Shown here: positions 15,406-23,356 of the stretch, piece by piece
How positions within the stretch are numbered: the stretch's first letter is position 1
Layout of the letters: each line of letters starts with the position of its first letter
Source: Nitrospinota bacterium
GTDB taxonomy: Bacteria > JADFOP01 > DATKYB01
Length of the DNA stretch: 34,550 nucleotides
Reading direction: 5' to 3'
Assembly: GCA_035528715.1 (NCBI GenBank)
Contig: DATKYB010000040.1
Coordinates: 1-34,550 of the forward strand
Notes under the pieces: model-generated
Databases searched by the model: none
Told to the model about the DNA's origin: nothing
What the model saw: only the letters and a program-made list of their open reading frames with translations
Translations under genes and position numbers: made by a program

Positions 15406-16701
15406 ATGGAAGAAGACCTCAGGATATTAACAAAAAATATCAATATTGAAGGATTTACAGGGATAGATATCTATCTCTATTCTGGAGGATACAGGGGATT
15501 AAGAAAGGCCTTAAAGGAAATGAGCCCTGATGAAATTATTGAGGAGGTCAAAAAATCCAACCTAAGGGGTTTAGGAGGAGCGGGTTTTCCTACAGGCGTA
15601 AAATGGACTTTTCTCCCCAGAGAGACGGATAAACCGAAATATCTGGCAGTAAATGTCGATGAGGGAGAGCCTGGGACCTTTAAGGATAGGTATCTCCTTC
15701 TTAATAATCCGCATCTGTTTTTAGAGGGGATTATCATAACATGTTATGCCCTCGACATCCATGTGGCCTACGTATATATAAGGGGTGAATATACAAAACC
15801 TGCAAGGGTTTTGCAAAAAGCGATTGAAGAAGCTTACAGAGAGGGGATTCTTGGTAAAAACATCTACGGAAGGGGATTTGATCTCGATTTGATTATTTAT
15901 AAGGGAGCGGGTGCCTATATATGTGGAGAAGAGACAGCGATGTTGGAATCCTTAGAGGGCAAAAAGGGGTGGCCTCGATTAAAGCCTCCATTCCCAGCCC
16001 TAAGGGGTTTGTTTGACTGTCCCACACTGGTCAATAATGTCGAGACCCTGTGCTTTATCCCTATGATTATAGATATGGGAGGAGAGAAATTTGCAAGGCT
16101 AGGAAGGGAAAAGAGTGGAGGGACAAGGCTTTTCAGTTTAAGTGGACATGTAAATAGGCCGGGATTATATGAATTGCCATTAGGGATTCCCTTAAGAGAG
16201 ATTATTTATGAATATGGCGGAGGAATCAAAAATAACAACAGGTTAAAGGCGATTATTCCCGGGGGTTCTTCTTCGCCTGTGTTGAAGGCTGAAGAAGTAG
16301 ACGTGAATATGGATTTCGATTCAATAGCAAAGATAGGCTCCATGCTCGGCTCAGGGGCTATCATTGTTATGGATGAATACACCTGTATGGTTGAAGCACT
16401 TTACATACTAATCAGATTCTATGCCCACGAGTCATGCGGCCAATGTACCCCTTGTAGAGAAGGGTGTGGATGGATGGAAAAAGTTCTCAAAAGAATTTTA
16501 AAAGGGGATGGCAGGATTGGAGATACAGAAAACCTCTTAAGGATAGCGGCTAATATTCTAGGCAATACTATCTGTCCTTTGGGAGACGCAGCAGCTCTGC
16601 CTGTTCAAAGCTTTATCAACAAATTCAGACATGAGTTTGAATATCATATAAGAGTCAAGAAATGTAATATTGAGTCTAAGTACCCTTTTTTTATTGATTA
16701 A
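15406..16701 (+). CDS. nuoF: NADH-quinone oxidoreductase subunit F (51 kDa type)
   Basis: A 431-residue flavoprotein that takes electrons from NADH onto FMN and cluster N3. The Gly-rich NADH/FMN site is NLRGLGGAGFPTGVKW (52-67), followed by NVDEGEPGTFKDRYLL (83-98) and YICGEETAMLESLEGKKG (171-188). The [4Fe-4S] ligands are Cys344, Cys347 and Cys350 (SCGQCTPCREG) and Cys390 (TICPLGDAA). Length is normal for a stand-alone NuoF without the N-terminal thioredoxin or C-terminal ferredoxin extensions of HydB/NuoF-like bifurcating subunits, which supports a role in respiratory complex I. Confidence 0.96.
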   Translation: MEEDLRILTKNINIEGFTGIDIYLYSGGYRGLRKALKEMSPDEIIEEVKKSNLRGLGGAGFPTGVKWTFLPRETDKPKYLAVNVDEGEPGTFKDRYLLLNNPHLFLEGIIITCYALDIHVAYVYIRGEYTKPARVLQKAIEEAYREGILGKNIYGRGFDLDLIIYKGAGAYICGEETAMLESLEGKKGWPRLKPPFPALRGLFDCPTLVNNVETLCFIPMIIDMGGEKFARLGREKSGGTRLFSLSGHVNRPGLYELPLGIPLREIIYEYGGGIKNNNRLKAIIPGGSSSPVLKAEEVDVNMDFDSIAKIGSMLGSGAIIVMDEYTCMVEALYILIRFYAHESCGQCTPCREGCGWMEKVLKRILKGDGRIGDTENLLRIAANILGNTICPLGDAAALPVQSFINKFRHEFEYHIRVKKCNIESKYPFFID

Positions 16702-16718
16702 ATTTTGAAGGTGTAATC

Positions 16719-18314
16719 ATGCATACGCTGACCATTGATGGCAAAGAGATGAGGGTGGAAAGAGGAACCACTATTTTAGAAGCAGCAAAGAAAATAGGAA
16801 TTGAGATACCCCATTACTGCTATCACCCGGGTCTCAGCATAGCAGGCAATTGCAGGATGTGCCTGGTAGAGATTGAAGGGGTACCAAAACTTCAGATATC
16901 ATGCTATACCCTTGTTTCAGATGGTATTAAAGTTCATACAAGGAGTGAAAGGGTTATAAAGGCACGACAAGCAATCCTTGAATTTTTACTCATCAACCAT
17001 CCCCTGGATTGCCCTGTCTGTGATCAGGCAGGAGAATGCTATTTGCAGATATATTATATGAGACATGGTTTATACAATAGTACCTTTCTCGAAGATAAGG
17101 TAAAAAAGCGCAAAGCTGTTGTCATTGGTCCAACAGTCATCTTGGATTCTGAGAGATGTGTTTTGTGCGGTCGATGTGTGAGATTCTGTGATGAAGTCTC
17201 CAAAAGCTCTGAATTGGGAATATTCAACAGGGGAGATCATTCAGAGATATCAACCTTTCCGAAAAAAGAGTTGAATAACAAATATTCTGGGAACGTTGTG
17301 GACATCTGCCCCGTTGGTGCACTTACGGATAGAGATTTTAGGTTTAAATGCAGAGTCTGGTATCTAAAGGAGAAGCCCTCGATATGTCCTGGGTGCAGCA
17401 ATGGCTGTAATGTCTGGATTCACTATAATGTAGACCGAACTTGTAAGGCCGAAGGAAAGAGGGTGATGCGAATCAAACCTCGGTTTAATGAGGAGGTCAA
17501 CAAATGGTGGATTTGCGATGAAGGGAGATATGGTTATAAATTTGTTGATGATAACAGGATAGAAAAACCTTATATCCGACAACAGGGGAAGTTAATCCCG
17601 GTTTCATGGGATATGGCTATTGAAAGAATTGCAGGTTTGCTTAAAAAATATCCTCCCGAGAGCATAGGTATTGTTCCATCCCCCCAATGTACAAATGAAG
17701 ATAATTTCGTTTTAAAAAAATTATTTTCTGAACATTTGGGTATTAAAAATATCGATTATAGGGTGCCATCTCAACTCAACGTTTATAGTGATGATTTTCT
17801 TATAAGGGAGGATAAGAATCCAAACAGCAGAGGCTGTGAGGAATTAGGTTTATTCCCAAAAGATAAAGGGCTGGAACTTAAAGATATGTTAAGAGAAGCA
17901 GAGAATAAAGAAATAAAGATTCTTTATCTCATGAACCATGATTTAGTAAAAAAGATGGGAAGGGAAGAGGTGGCTTTAGCATTGAGTTCTGTAGATTCTT
18001 TGATTTTTCAAGGGACTAATTTTAACGAGACAGTGGAGTTTGCCGATTTTCTATTGCCCAGTTCAACCTTTGCTGAAAAGGACGGAACTTTTATTAATCA
18101 GAGTGGAAGGGTTCAGAAGATAAATAAAGCCTTGGAACCCCTTGGAGATTCCCTCTCTGAATGGAAAATCTTTGTGAAGATAGCAAGAGAGTTGGGAATA
18201 CCTGTGGAATATGGTGGTCCCGAAGAGATATTTTTTGATATCACAAAAGAAATATCCTCATTTGTGGGTTTAAGCTACTCCTTGATTGGTGATGAGGGAA
18301 TAAATCTATATTGA
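16719..18314 (+). CDS. nuoG: NADH-quinone oxidoreductase subunit G, compact form
   Basis: A 531-residue iron-sulfur subunit that carries electrons from NuoF toward NuoI. The N-terminal ferredoxin [2Fe-2S] uses Cys34, 45, 48 and 62. The His-Cys [4Fe-4S] uses His94 with Cys98, 101 and 107. A further cluster uses Cys147, 150, 153 and Cys197, with Cys157 nearby. A CPGCSNGC motif (Cys223, 226, 230) with Cys266 matches the extra N7-type cluster found in some bacterial NuoG. The molybdopterin-oxidoreductase-like part is much reduced compared with the ~780-910 residues of well-known NuoG, but it still ends in the typical FADFLLPSSTFAEKDGT region near 440-456. AAGGTG sets the start. Confidence 0.93.
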   Translation: MHTLTIDGKEMRVERGTTILEAAKKIGIEIPHYCYHPGLSIAGNCRMCLVEIEGVPKLQISCYTLVSDGIKVHTRSERVIKARQAILEFLLINHPLDCPVCDQAGECYLQIYYMRHGLYNSTFLEDKVKKRKAVVIGPTVILDSERCVLCGRCVRFCDEVSKSSELGIFNRGDHSEISTFPKKELNNKYSGNVVDICPVGALTDRDFRFKCRVWYLKEKPSICPGCSNGCNVWIHYNVDRTCKAEGKRVMRIKPRFNEEVNKWWICDEGRYGYKFVDDNRIEKPYIRQQGKLIPVSWDMAIERIAGLLKKYPPESIGIVPSPQCTNEDNFVLKKLFSEHLGIKNIDYRVPSQLNVYSDDFLIREDKNPNSRGCEELGLFPKDKGLELKDMLREAENKEIKILYLMNHDLVKKMGREEVALALSSVDSLIFQGTNFNETVEFADFLLPSSTFAEKDGTFINQSGRVQKINKALEPLGDSLSEWKIFVKIARELGIPVEYGGPEEIFFDITKEISSFVGLSYSLIGDEGINLY

Positions 18315-18324
18315 GGTTAATTTT

Positions 18325-19407
18325 ATGTTTATTGAACTATTTCTCGCTAGCTTAAAAATAATATTTATCCTGTTCATTGTATTGAGTATTGCTGGTCTTC
18401 TCGGTTGGGTGGAAAGAAAGCAGAGTGCTGTGATGCAGGATCGAATAGGCGCTAACAGAGCAGATATCTTTGGATTCAGGGTAATAGGCCTTTTCCATCC
18501 ATTGGCTGATGCTATAAAGTTAATAACAAAAGAGGATTTTATACCTCCATTTGCTGACAAAGGTCTCCATACCCTAGCACCATTCATGACTTTATTTTTC
18601 TCACTCGTGGCTTTTGCTGTTTTGCCTTTTGGGAGCGAGCTTTACATAAAAGGTCGGGGAATACCCTTACAGATAGTTAATCTGGATATAGGAATTTTAT
18701 ATATATTTGCCATGATGTCTCTGGTTGTCTTTGGGGTGTTAATTGCAGGAACAGCATCAAAGAATAATTATGCGTTTCTTGGTGGAATAAGGGCTGCATC
18801 TCAGATGATATCATACGAGATTATTTTGGGTTCATCCATTATGGGTATTATTATGGCCTATGGTTCCCTTAATCTGATGGAGATTGTTGAGAAGCAGGGA
18901 GACCTCTTATGGGGAATGATTCCCAAATGGGGCATTCTCTTACAGCCCCTAGGTTTTCTCTTGTTTATGACTGCTGTTATAGCAGAGACAAAAAGAATAC
19001 CTTTTGATCTTCCAGAAGGTGAATCAGAGATTATCGGATATCATATAGAGTATAGCGGGATGAAGTTTGGAATGTTTATGATGACAGATTTTGTTGAGAC
19101 GATAATGGCTGCAGGAGTTTTGACCACCCTTTTTTTTGGTGGATGGCAGATACCTTTTCTCTTTAAAGAAGGATTTCTGTTCCCCATGGGAATTACTGTT
19201 AAGCTACCACATTTGATTGTCATATTATTACAGTTTTTATCGTTTTTGATAAAGGTGCTGTTCTTTTGTTGGGTTTTGATGCTTATTCGATGGACATTGC
19301 CTCGATTTCGCTATGATCAAGTCATGAGACTGGGTTGGAAGTTTATGCTGCCTCTATCATTGGCAAATATATTGATTACTGGAATAATAATTATATTATT
19401 TATTTAA
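18325..19407 (+). CDS. nuoH: NADH-quinone oxidoreductase subunit H
   Basis: A 360-residue inner-membrane subunit with about eight helices, forming the quinone channel between the peripheral and membrane arms. Typical blocks are GWVERKQSAVMQDRIGANRA (28-47), DAIKLITKEDFIPP (56-69), ASQMISYEIILG near 158 and the acidic loop IPFDLPEGESEIIGYHIEYSG near 225, all family signatures. GAGGT upstream sets the start. It is the only large membrane subunit of complex I encoded here besides NuoA. nuoI follows after 11 bases. Confidence 0.96.
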   Translation: MFIELFLASLKIIFILFIVLSIAGLLGWVERKQSAVMQDRIGANRADIFGFRVIGLFHPLADAIKLITKEDFIPPFADKGLHTLAPFMTLFFSLVAFAVLPFGSELYIKGRGIPLQIVNLDIGILYIFAMMSLVVFGVLIAGTASKNNYAFLGGIRAASQMISYEIILGSSIMGIIMAYGSLNLMEIVEKQGDLLWGMIPKWGILLQPLGFLLFMTAVIAETKRIPFDLPEGESEIIGYHIEYSGMKFGMFMMTDFVETIMAAGVLTTLFFGGWQIPFLFKEGFLFPMGITVKLPHLIVILLQFLSFLIKVLFFCWVLMLIRWTLPRFRYDQVMRLGWKFMLPLSLANILITGIIIILFI

Positions 19408-19418
19408 TAAGGAAAGTG

Positions 19419-19934
19419 ATGAAGAACGATTCTCTTAGTTTTTGGGAAAGACTTTACATAAAAGAAGTCTTAAAGGGTTTAATTTTAACATCCAAGCATT
19501 TCTTTCAAAACATGAAAGTTCATATCCTTAATCTGTTTGGTGTTAAGACAGAAAGGAAGGGTGCGGTTACGATTCAATATCCTGAGGAGAAAAAATCGCT
19601 TTCAACAAGACATAGAAACTTACATCGCTTAACCGTTAGGGAAGACGATTCACCACGTTGTGTGGCGTGTATGATGTGTGAGACGATATGTCCTGCAAAA
19701 TGTATATATATTGTTGCAGGAGAACACCCAGATCCCAGTATTGAGAAATATCCTGTAAGTTTCGATATCGATCTTGGCATATGTGTCTATTGTGGATTCT
19801 GCGTAGAGGCGTGTCCTGAGGATGCCATCAGGATGGATACAAGGATGTTAGAGATTGCATCGTACAGCAGGGAAGGGATGAAATATAACAAAGAGATGTT
19901 AATGGACCACAATAAATATTGTAAAAAAGATTGA
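19419..19934 (+). CDS. nuoI: NADH-quinone oxidoreductase subunit I
   Basis: A 171-residue ferredoxin-like subunit carrying clusters N6a and N6b. The first [4Fe-4S] motif is CVACMMCETICP (Cys81, 84, 87, 91) and the second is CVYCGFCVEACP (Cys122, 125, 128, 132). An N-terminal amphipathic segment (residues ~8-30) resembles the membrane-surface helix of NuoI. The start at 19419 follows AAGGA; the frame extends back into nuoH but that part is not family-like. This is the last complex I gene in the window: nuoJ, K, L, M and N are not found after it, and an ammonia-lyase family gene follows directly. Confidence 0.94.
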   Translation: MKNDSLSFWERLYIKEVLKGLILTSKHFFQNMKVHILNLFGVKTERKGAVTIQYPEEKKSLSTRHRNLHRLTVREDDSPRCVACMMCETICPAKCIYIVAGEHPDPSIEKYPVSFDIDLGICVYCGFCVEACPEDAIRMDTRMLEIASYSREGMKYNKEMLMDHNKYCKKD

Positions 19935-19942
19935 GAAAAAAA

Positions 19943-21367
19943 ATGGGCTTTAGAAAAGAACATGACAGCCTCGGAGAGAGGGAAATCCCAGAAGATGTCT
20001 ATTATGGTATTCAGACCCAAAGGGCTTTGGAGAATTTTCCTGTTAGTGGAATCAAACCTCATCCCAATTTCATAAAGGCCTCTGTTATGATAAAGATTGC
20101 ATCAGCAAAGACAAATACGGAATTAGGAGTTCTTGATAAAAAAATTGCAGATGCCATTGTTAAAGCTGGATGGGAGGTTATCGATGGGCAGTTTCAAGAC
20201 CAGTTTGTCGTGGATGTCTTTCAGGCTGGTGCAGGCACCTCTCACCACATGAATGTCAATGAAGTTCTGGCAAATAGGGCTATTGAGCACTTGGGAGGAA
20301 AAAAGGGAGATTACAGTGTTGTCCATCCCAATGACCATGTCAATATGGGTCAGTCAACCAATGATGTTTTTCCCACAGCCATGAGAATATCAGTATTGAT
20401 TTCGATTGAAGGATTAATCCCTGTTCTCAAAAAGCTGGAGGAGAGTTTCAGACAAAAGGGGATAGAGTTTGATTCGGTTATAAAGGCCGGCCGTACACAT
20501 CTTCAGGATGCAGCACCAATAAGAATGGGGCAGGAATTCAAAGCCTATTCTTCAATCATTAACAAGGCAATCTCCAATATAGAAGAGGCATTGGAATCAT
20601 TAAAAGAATTGAGTATAGGAGGGTCAGCCGTAGGAACAGGACTAAATACACTTCCTGAATATCAAAAAAGGCTCATACAAAAGCTCAGAGAGATGACATC
20701 ATTTGATCTTGTTGAGTCAAAGGATATGATTGAGGGAATGCAGAGCATGGCTCCATTTGTTAAGCTTTCTGGGACATTAAGACTCCTTTCTATTGAGCTC
20801 ACAAAGATCGCTAATGATATAAGGCTTTTGAGTTCAGGTCCAAAAACAGGTCTTGCAGAGATAAATCTTCCACCCCTACAGCCCGGTTCTTCTATTATGC
20901 CGGCAAAGGTTAATCCCGTTATGGCAGAAGTCTTGAATATGGTCTGTTTTCAGGTTATCGGGAATGATCTTACAATATCAATGGCTTCACAGGCTGGACA
21001 GCTGGAACTCAATGTGATGATGCCTGTTATCATCTATAATATTCTTTATTCAATTGATATCTTGGAGAATGTTTTAGATGTATTTACAGATAAATGTCTT
21101 GATGGAATAACAGCTAATGTAGAGAGATGCAAGAAATACGTAGAGGAAAGCATGGGTTTGGCTACAGCTCTTAACTACCATATCGGTTATGAAAAGGCTT
21201 CTGAGATTGCAAAGGAGGCCACTGCAAAGGGGAAAACGATCAGAGAGCTTTTGATTGAAAAAAATATTTTTTCGAAAGAAGAGATAGAAAAGATACTTGA
21301 TATCCGTTCCATGACAGAACCTGGTATCCCTGGAAGGGATAAAGATAAATCTAAAGATAAGGATTAA
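19943..21367 (+). CDS. aspA: Aspartate ammonia-lyase (class II fumarase/aspartase superfamily)
   Basis: A 474-residue member of the aspartase/class II fumarase superfamily. The signature GSSIMPAKVNP lies near 315-325, and the His-containing GRTHLQDAAPIRMGQEF near 181. Aspartase-type variants are the Ala in MPAKVNPV, the following EVLNMVCFQVIGND, the GQLELNVMMPV segment and the C-terminal MTEPGIPG; fumarases usually read MPGKVNP and 'N-F-E-L-N-V'. The reaction would be L-aspartate to fumarate plus ammonia. The substrate loop GAGTSHHMNVNE differs from the common GTS-x-N-M-N, so a fumarase role is not excluded, and the TCA-type neighbours would fit it. ATG 19943 is chosen; a TTG at 19931 overlapping the nuoI stop is possible. 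Confidence 0.8.
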   Translation: MGFRKEHDSLGEREIPEDVYYGIQTQRALENFPVSGIKPHPNFIKASVMIKIASAKTNTELGVLDKKIADAIVKAGWEVIDGQFQDQFVVDVFQAGAGTSHHMNVNEVLANRAIEHLGGKKGDYSVVHPNDHVNMGQSTNDVFPTAMRISVLISIEGLIPVLKKLEESFRQKGIEFDSVIKAGRTHLQDAAPIRMGQEFKAYSSIINKAISNIEEALESLKELSIGGSAVGTGLNTLPEYQKRLIQKLREMTSFDLVESKDMIEGMQSMAPFVKLSGTLRLLSIELTKIANDIRLLSSGPKTGLAEINLPPLQPGSSIMPAKVNPVMAEVLNMVCFQVIGNDLTISMASQAGQLELNVMMPVIIYNILYSIDILENVLDVFTDKCLDGITANVERCKKYVEESMGLATALNYHIGYEKASEIAKEATAKGKTIRELLIEKNIFSKEEIEKILDIRSMTEPGIPGRDKDKSKDKD

Positions 21368-21392
21368 ATAACAAAAGGGGGTTTTATAAAAC

Positions 21393-22349
21393 ATGAAAGA
21401 TGACGAACTCAAAGGCCTGCTTTATAAGATGATTTATTTAAGGAGATTCGAGGAGAAAGCAGGAGAGATGTATACGATGGGGAAATTCAGGGGTTTTTGC
21501 CATCTCTATATCGGTGAGGAAGCAGTGGCTGTAGGAGCCTTGTCAACAATCAGAGATGATGACTATGTCCTTGCTTCATACAGGGAACATGCCCACTGTT
21601 TGATTAAAGGGAGCGATGGAGGAAGGGTTATGGCTGAGCTTTTCGGAAAAGAGACCGGTGTTTCCAAAGGAAAAGGTGGATCCATGCATCTCTTTGATAT
21701 CGAAAAGAACTTTTGGGGTGGACACGCCATTGTTGCTGGTCACCTTCCTCTGGCTACAGGTATGGGATTTGCCATCAAATACGAAGGAAAAGACCAGGTA
21801 GTTTTGTGTTTCTTTGGAGAAGGTTCTGTTAATCAGGGGACTTTTCATGAATCTTTAAACCTCGCTTCTGTCTGGAAGCTTCCTGTAATCTACTGTATTG
21901 AAAATAACAGATACGGTATGGGAACAGCAGTTGAAAGATCAACTTCATTGTATGATATCTGCCAGAAGGCCTGTGCGTATGACATACCCAATATCCATAT
22001 TGATGGAATGGATGTTTTAAATGTTAAAAAGGCATTTGAAGAGGCGGTTAAAAGGGCAAGGGAAGAGAAAGCCCCCACTTTGATCGAGGCCGTAACATAT
22101 CGGTTTCGGGGTCATTCTATGGCAGACCCTGCGCATTACAGAACAAAGGAAGAGCTTGAGGAGCAGAAGAAAAGGGATCCTGTAGAAGCCTTTAAAAAGA
22201 AGCTTATGCAAAAAAAGGTCATTTCAGAGAAAGATGTAAAGGATATTGAAAAGGAAATAGAGGAAAAGATAAATCAGGCAGTAGAGTTTGCAGATAAGAG
22301 TCCAGAGCCGCCTTTAGATTCTCTTTACGAAGATTTATATATTGAATAG
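21393..22349 (+). CDS. pdhA: Pyruvate dehydrogenase E1 component, alpha subunit
   Basis: A 318-residue thiamine diphosphate subunit of a heterotetrameric E1 that decarboxylates pyruvate and transfers the acetyl group to lipoyl-E2. The ThDP/Mg motif starts with GEGSVNQG (142-149) and ends at Asn171 (CIENNRYGMGT). ENNRYGMGT and YRFRGHSMADPAHYR are typical of mitochondrial/alphaproteobacterial-type PDH E1alpha, where the latter is the phosphorylation-loop region. Together with the beta subunit and E2 that follow at 11-12 base gaps, this is a PDH operon. A G-rich ribosome site (AGGGGG) lies ~11 bases before ATG 21393. Confidence 0.93.
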   Translation: MKDDELKGLLYKMIYLRRFEEKAGEMYTMGKFRGFCHLYIGEEAVAVGALSTIRDDDYVLASYREHAHCLIKGSDGGRVMAELFGKETGVSKGKGGSMHLFDIEKNFWGGHAIVAGHLPLATGMGFAIKYEGKDQVVLCFFGEGSVNQGTFHESLNLASVWKLPVIYCIENNRYGMGTAVERSTSLYDICQKACAYDIPNIHIDGMDVLNVKKAFEEAVKRAREEKAPTLIEAVTYRFRGHSMADPAHYRTKEELEEQKKRDPVEAFKKKLMQKKVISEKDVKDIEKEIEEKINQAVEFADKSPEPPLDSLYEDLYIE

Positions 22350-22360
22350 AGGGGGATTCA

Positions 22361-23344
22361 ATGGCTATTATAACTTTTAGAGAAGCAATCAATCAGGCAC
22401 TAAAAGAAGAGATGCAAAGAGATGAGAAAGTCTTTTTAATGGGCGAAGAGGTCGGTTTTTATCATGGTGCCTATAAGGTAAGTCAGGGTCTTTTAGAAGA
22501 ATTTGGAGAGAAAAGAGTTATCGATACCCCCATTACAGAAGCAGGCTTTACAGGGGTGGGAATCGGGGCAGCCATGCTGGGGCTGAGGCCTGTAATCGAG
22601 ATGATGACATTCAATTTTTCTATACTGGCACTGGATCAGATTGTGAATAACGCTGCCAAACTTCGGTATATGTCAGGGGGACAGATAAAGATACCGATGG
22701 TTATAAGGGGGCCAAGCGGAGCGGCTCATCAGCTTGGAGCACAGCATTCTCAGGCTCTTGAGGCGTGGTATGCCCACGTGCCCGGATTAAAAGTGGTTAT
22801 CCCCTCTACTCCAAAGGATGCCAAAGGACTTTTGAAGTCGGCTATTAGAGATGATAACCCTGTCATTTTTATGGAATCTGAGCTTATGTACGGACTTAAA
22901 GGTGAAGTTCCTGAGGAAGAATATACCATTCCCATCGGTAAAGGCGACATAAAGAGAGAGGGAAAAGATGTGACGATCATCGCCTATTCAAAGATGTTCC
23001 ATCTCGCCATGCAGGCAGCTAGCGAACTTGAAAAAGAGGGGATTAATGCTGAGATCATTGATCCAATGACCATCAAGCCTCTGGATAAAGATATGATTTT
23101 TGAATCAATAAAGAAGACAAATCGATGTGTTATCGTTCAGGAGGGATGGAGATTTTGCGGCGTTGCCTCGGAGATATCAAGTTTAATCTATGAAGAAGTC
23201 CTTGACTATCTTGATGCTCCCGTATCAAGGGTTACAGGGGAGGAGGTTCCCATGCCCTTTGCGAGAAATTTAGAAGAAGCAGCTCTCCCCAGCAAGGAAA
23301 AGATTATAAAGGCAGTAAAAAGTGTTATGTACATTGATCAGTAA
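22361..23344 (+). CDS. pdhB: Pyruvate dehydrogenase E1 component, beta subunit
   Basis: A 327-residue transketolase-like subunit that completes the ThDP site with PdhA. FMGEEVGFYHGAYKVSQGL-type opening (residues ~26-45), DTPITEAGFTGVGIGAA and GAQHSQALEAWYAHVPGLKVV are the expected blocks. The QHSQ-x-L-E-A-W-Y version and FMESELMYG (rather than the LEHK-x-LYR of branched-chain enzymes) indicate pyruvate as substrate. The C-terminal binding domain for E2 (TRVTGEEVPMPFA-like, here SRVTGEEVPMPFA) is complete. It lies 11 bases after pdhA and 12 before the E2 gene; GAGGGGG precedes the start. Confidence 0.93.
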   Translation: MAIITFREAINQALKEEMQRDEKVFLMGEEVGFYHGAYKVSQGLLEEFGEKRVIDTPITEAGFTGVGIGAAMLGLRPVIEMMTFNFSILALDQIVNNAAKLRYMSGGQIKIPMVIRGPSGAAHQLGAQHSQALEAWYAHVPGLKVVIPSTPKDAKGLLKSAIRDDNPVIFMESELMYGLKGEVPEEEYTIPIGKGDIKREGKDVTIIAYSKMFHLAMQAASELEKEGINAEIIDPMTIKPLDKDMIFESIKKTNRCVIVQEGWRFCGVASEISSLIYEEVLDYLDAPVSRVTGEEVPMPFARNLEEAALPSKEKIIKAVKSVMYIDQ

Positions 23345-23356
23345 TGGAGGAAAGAA

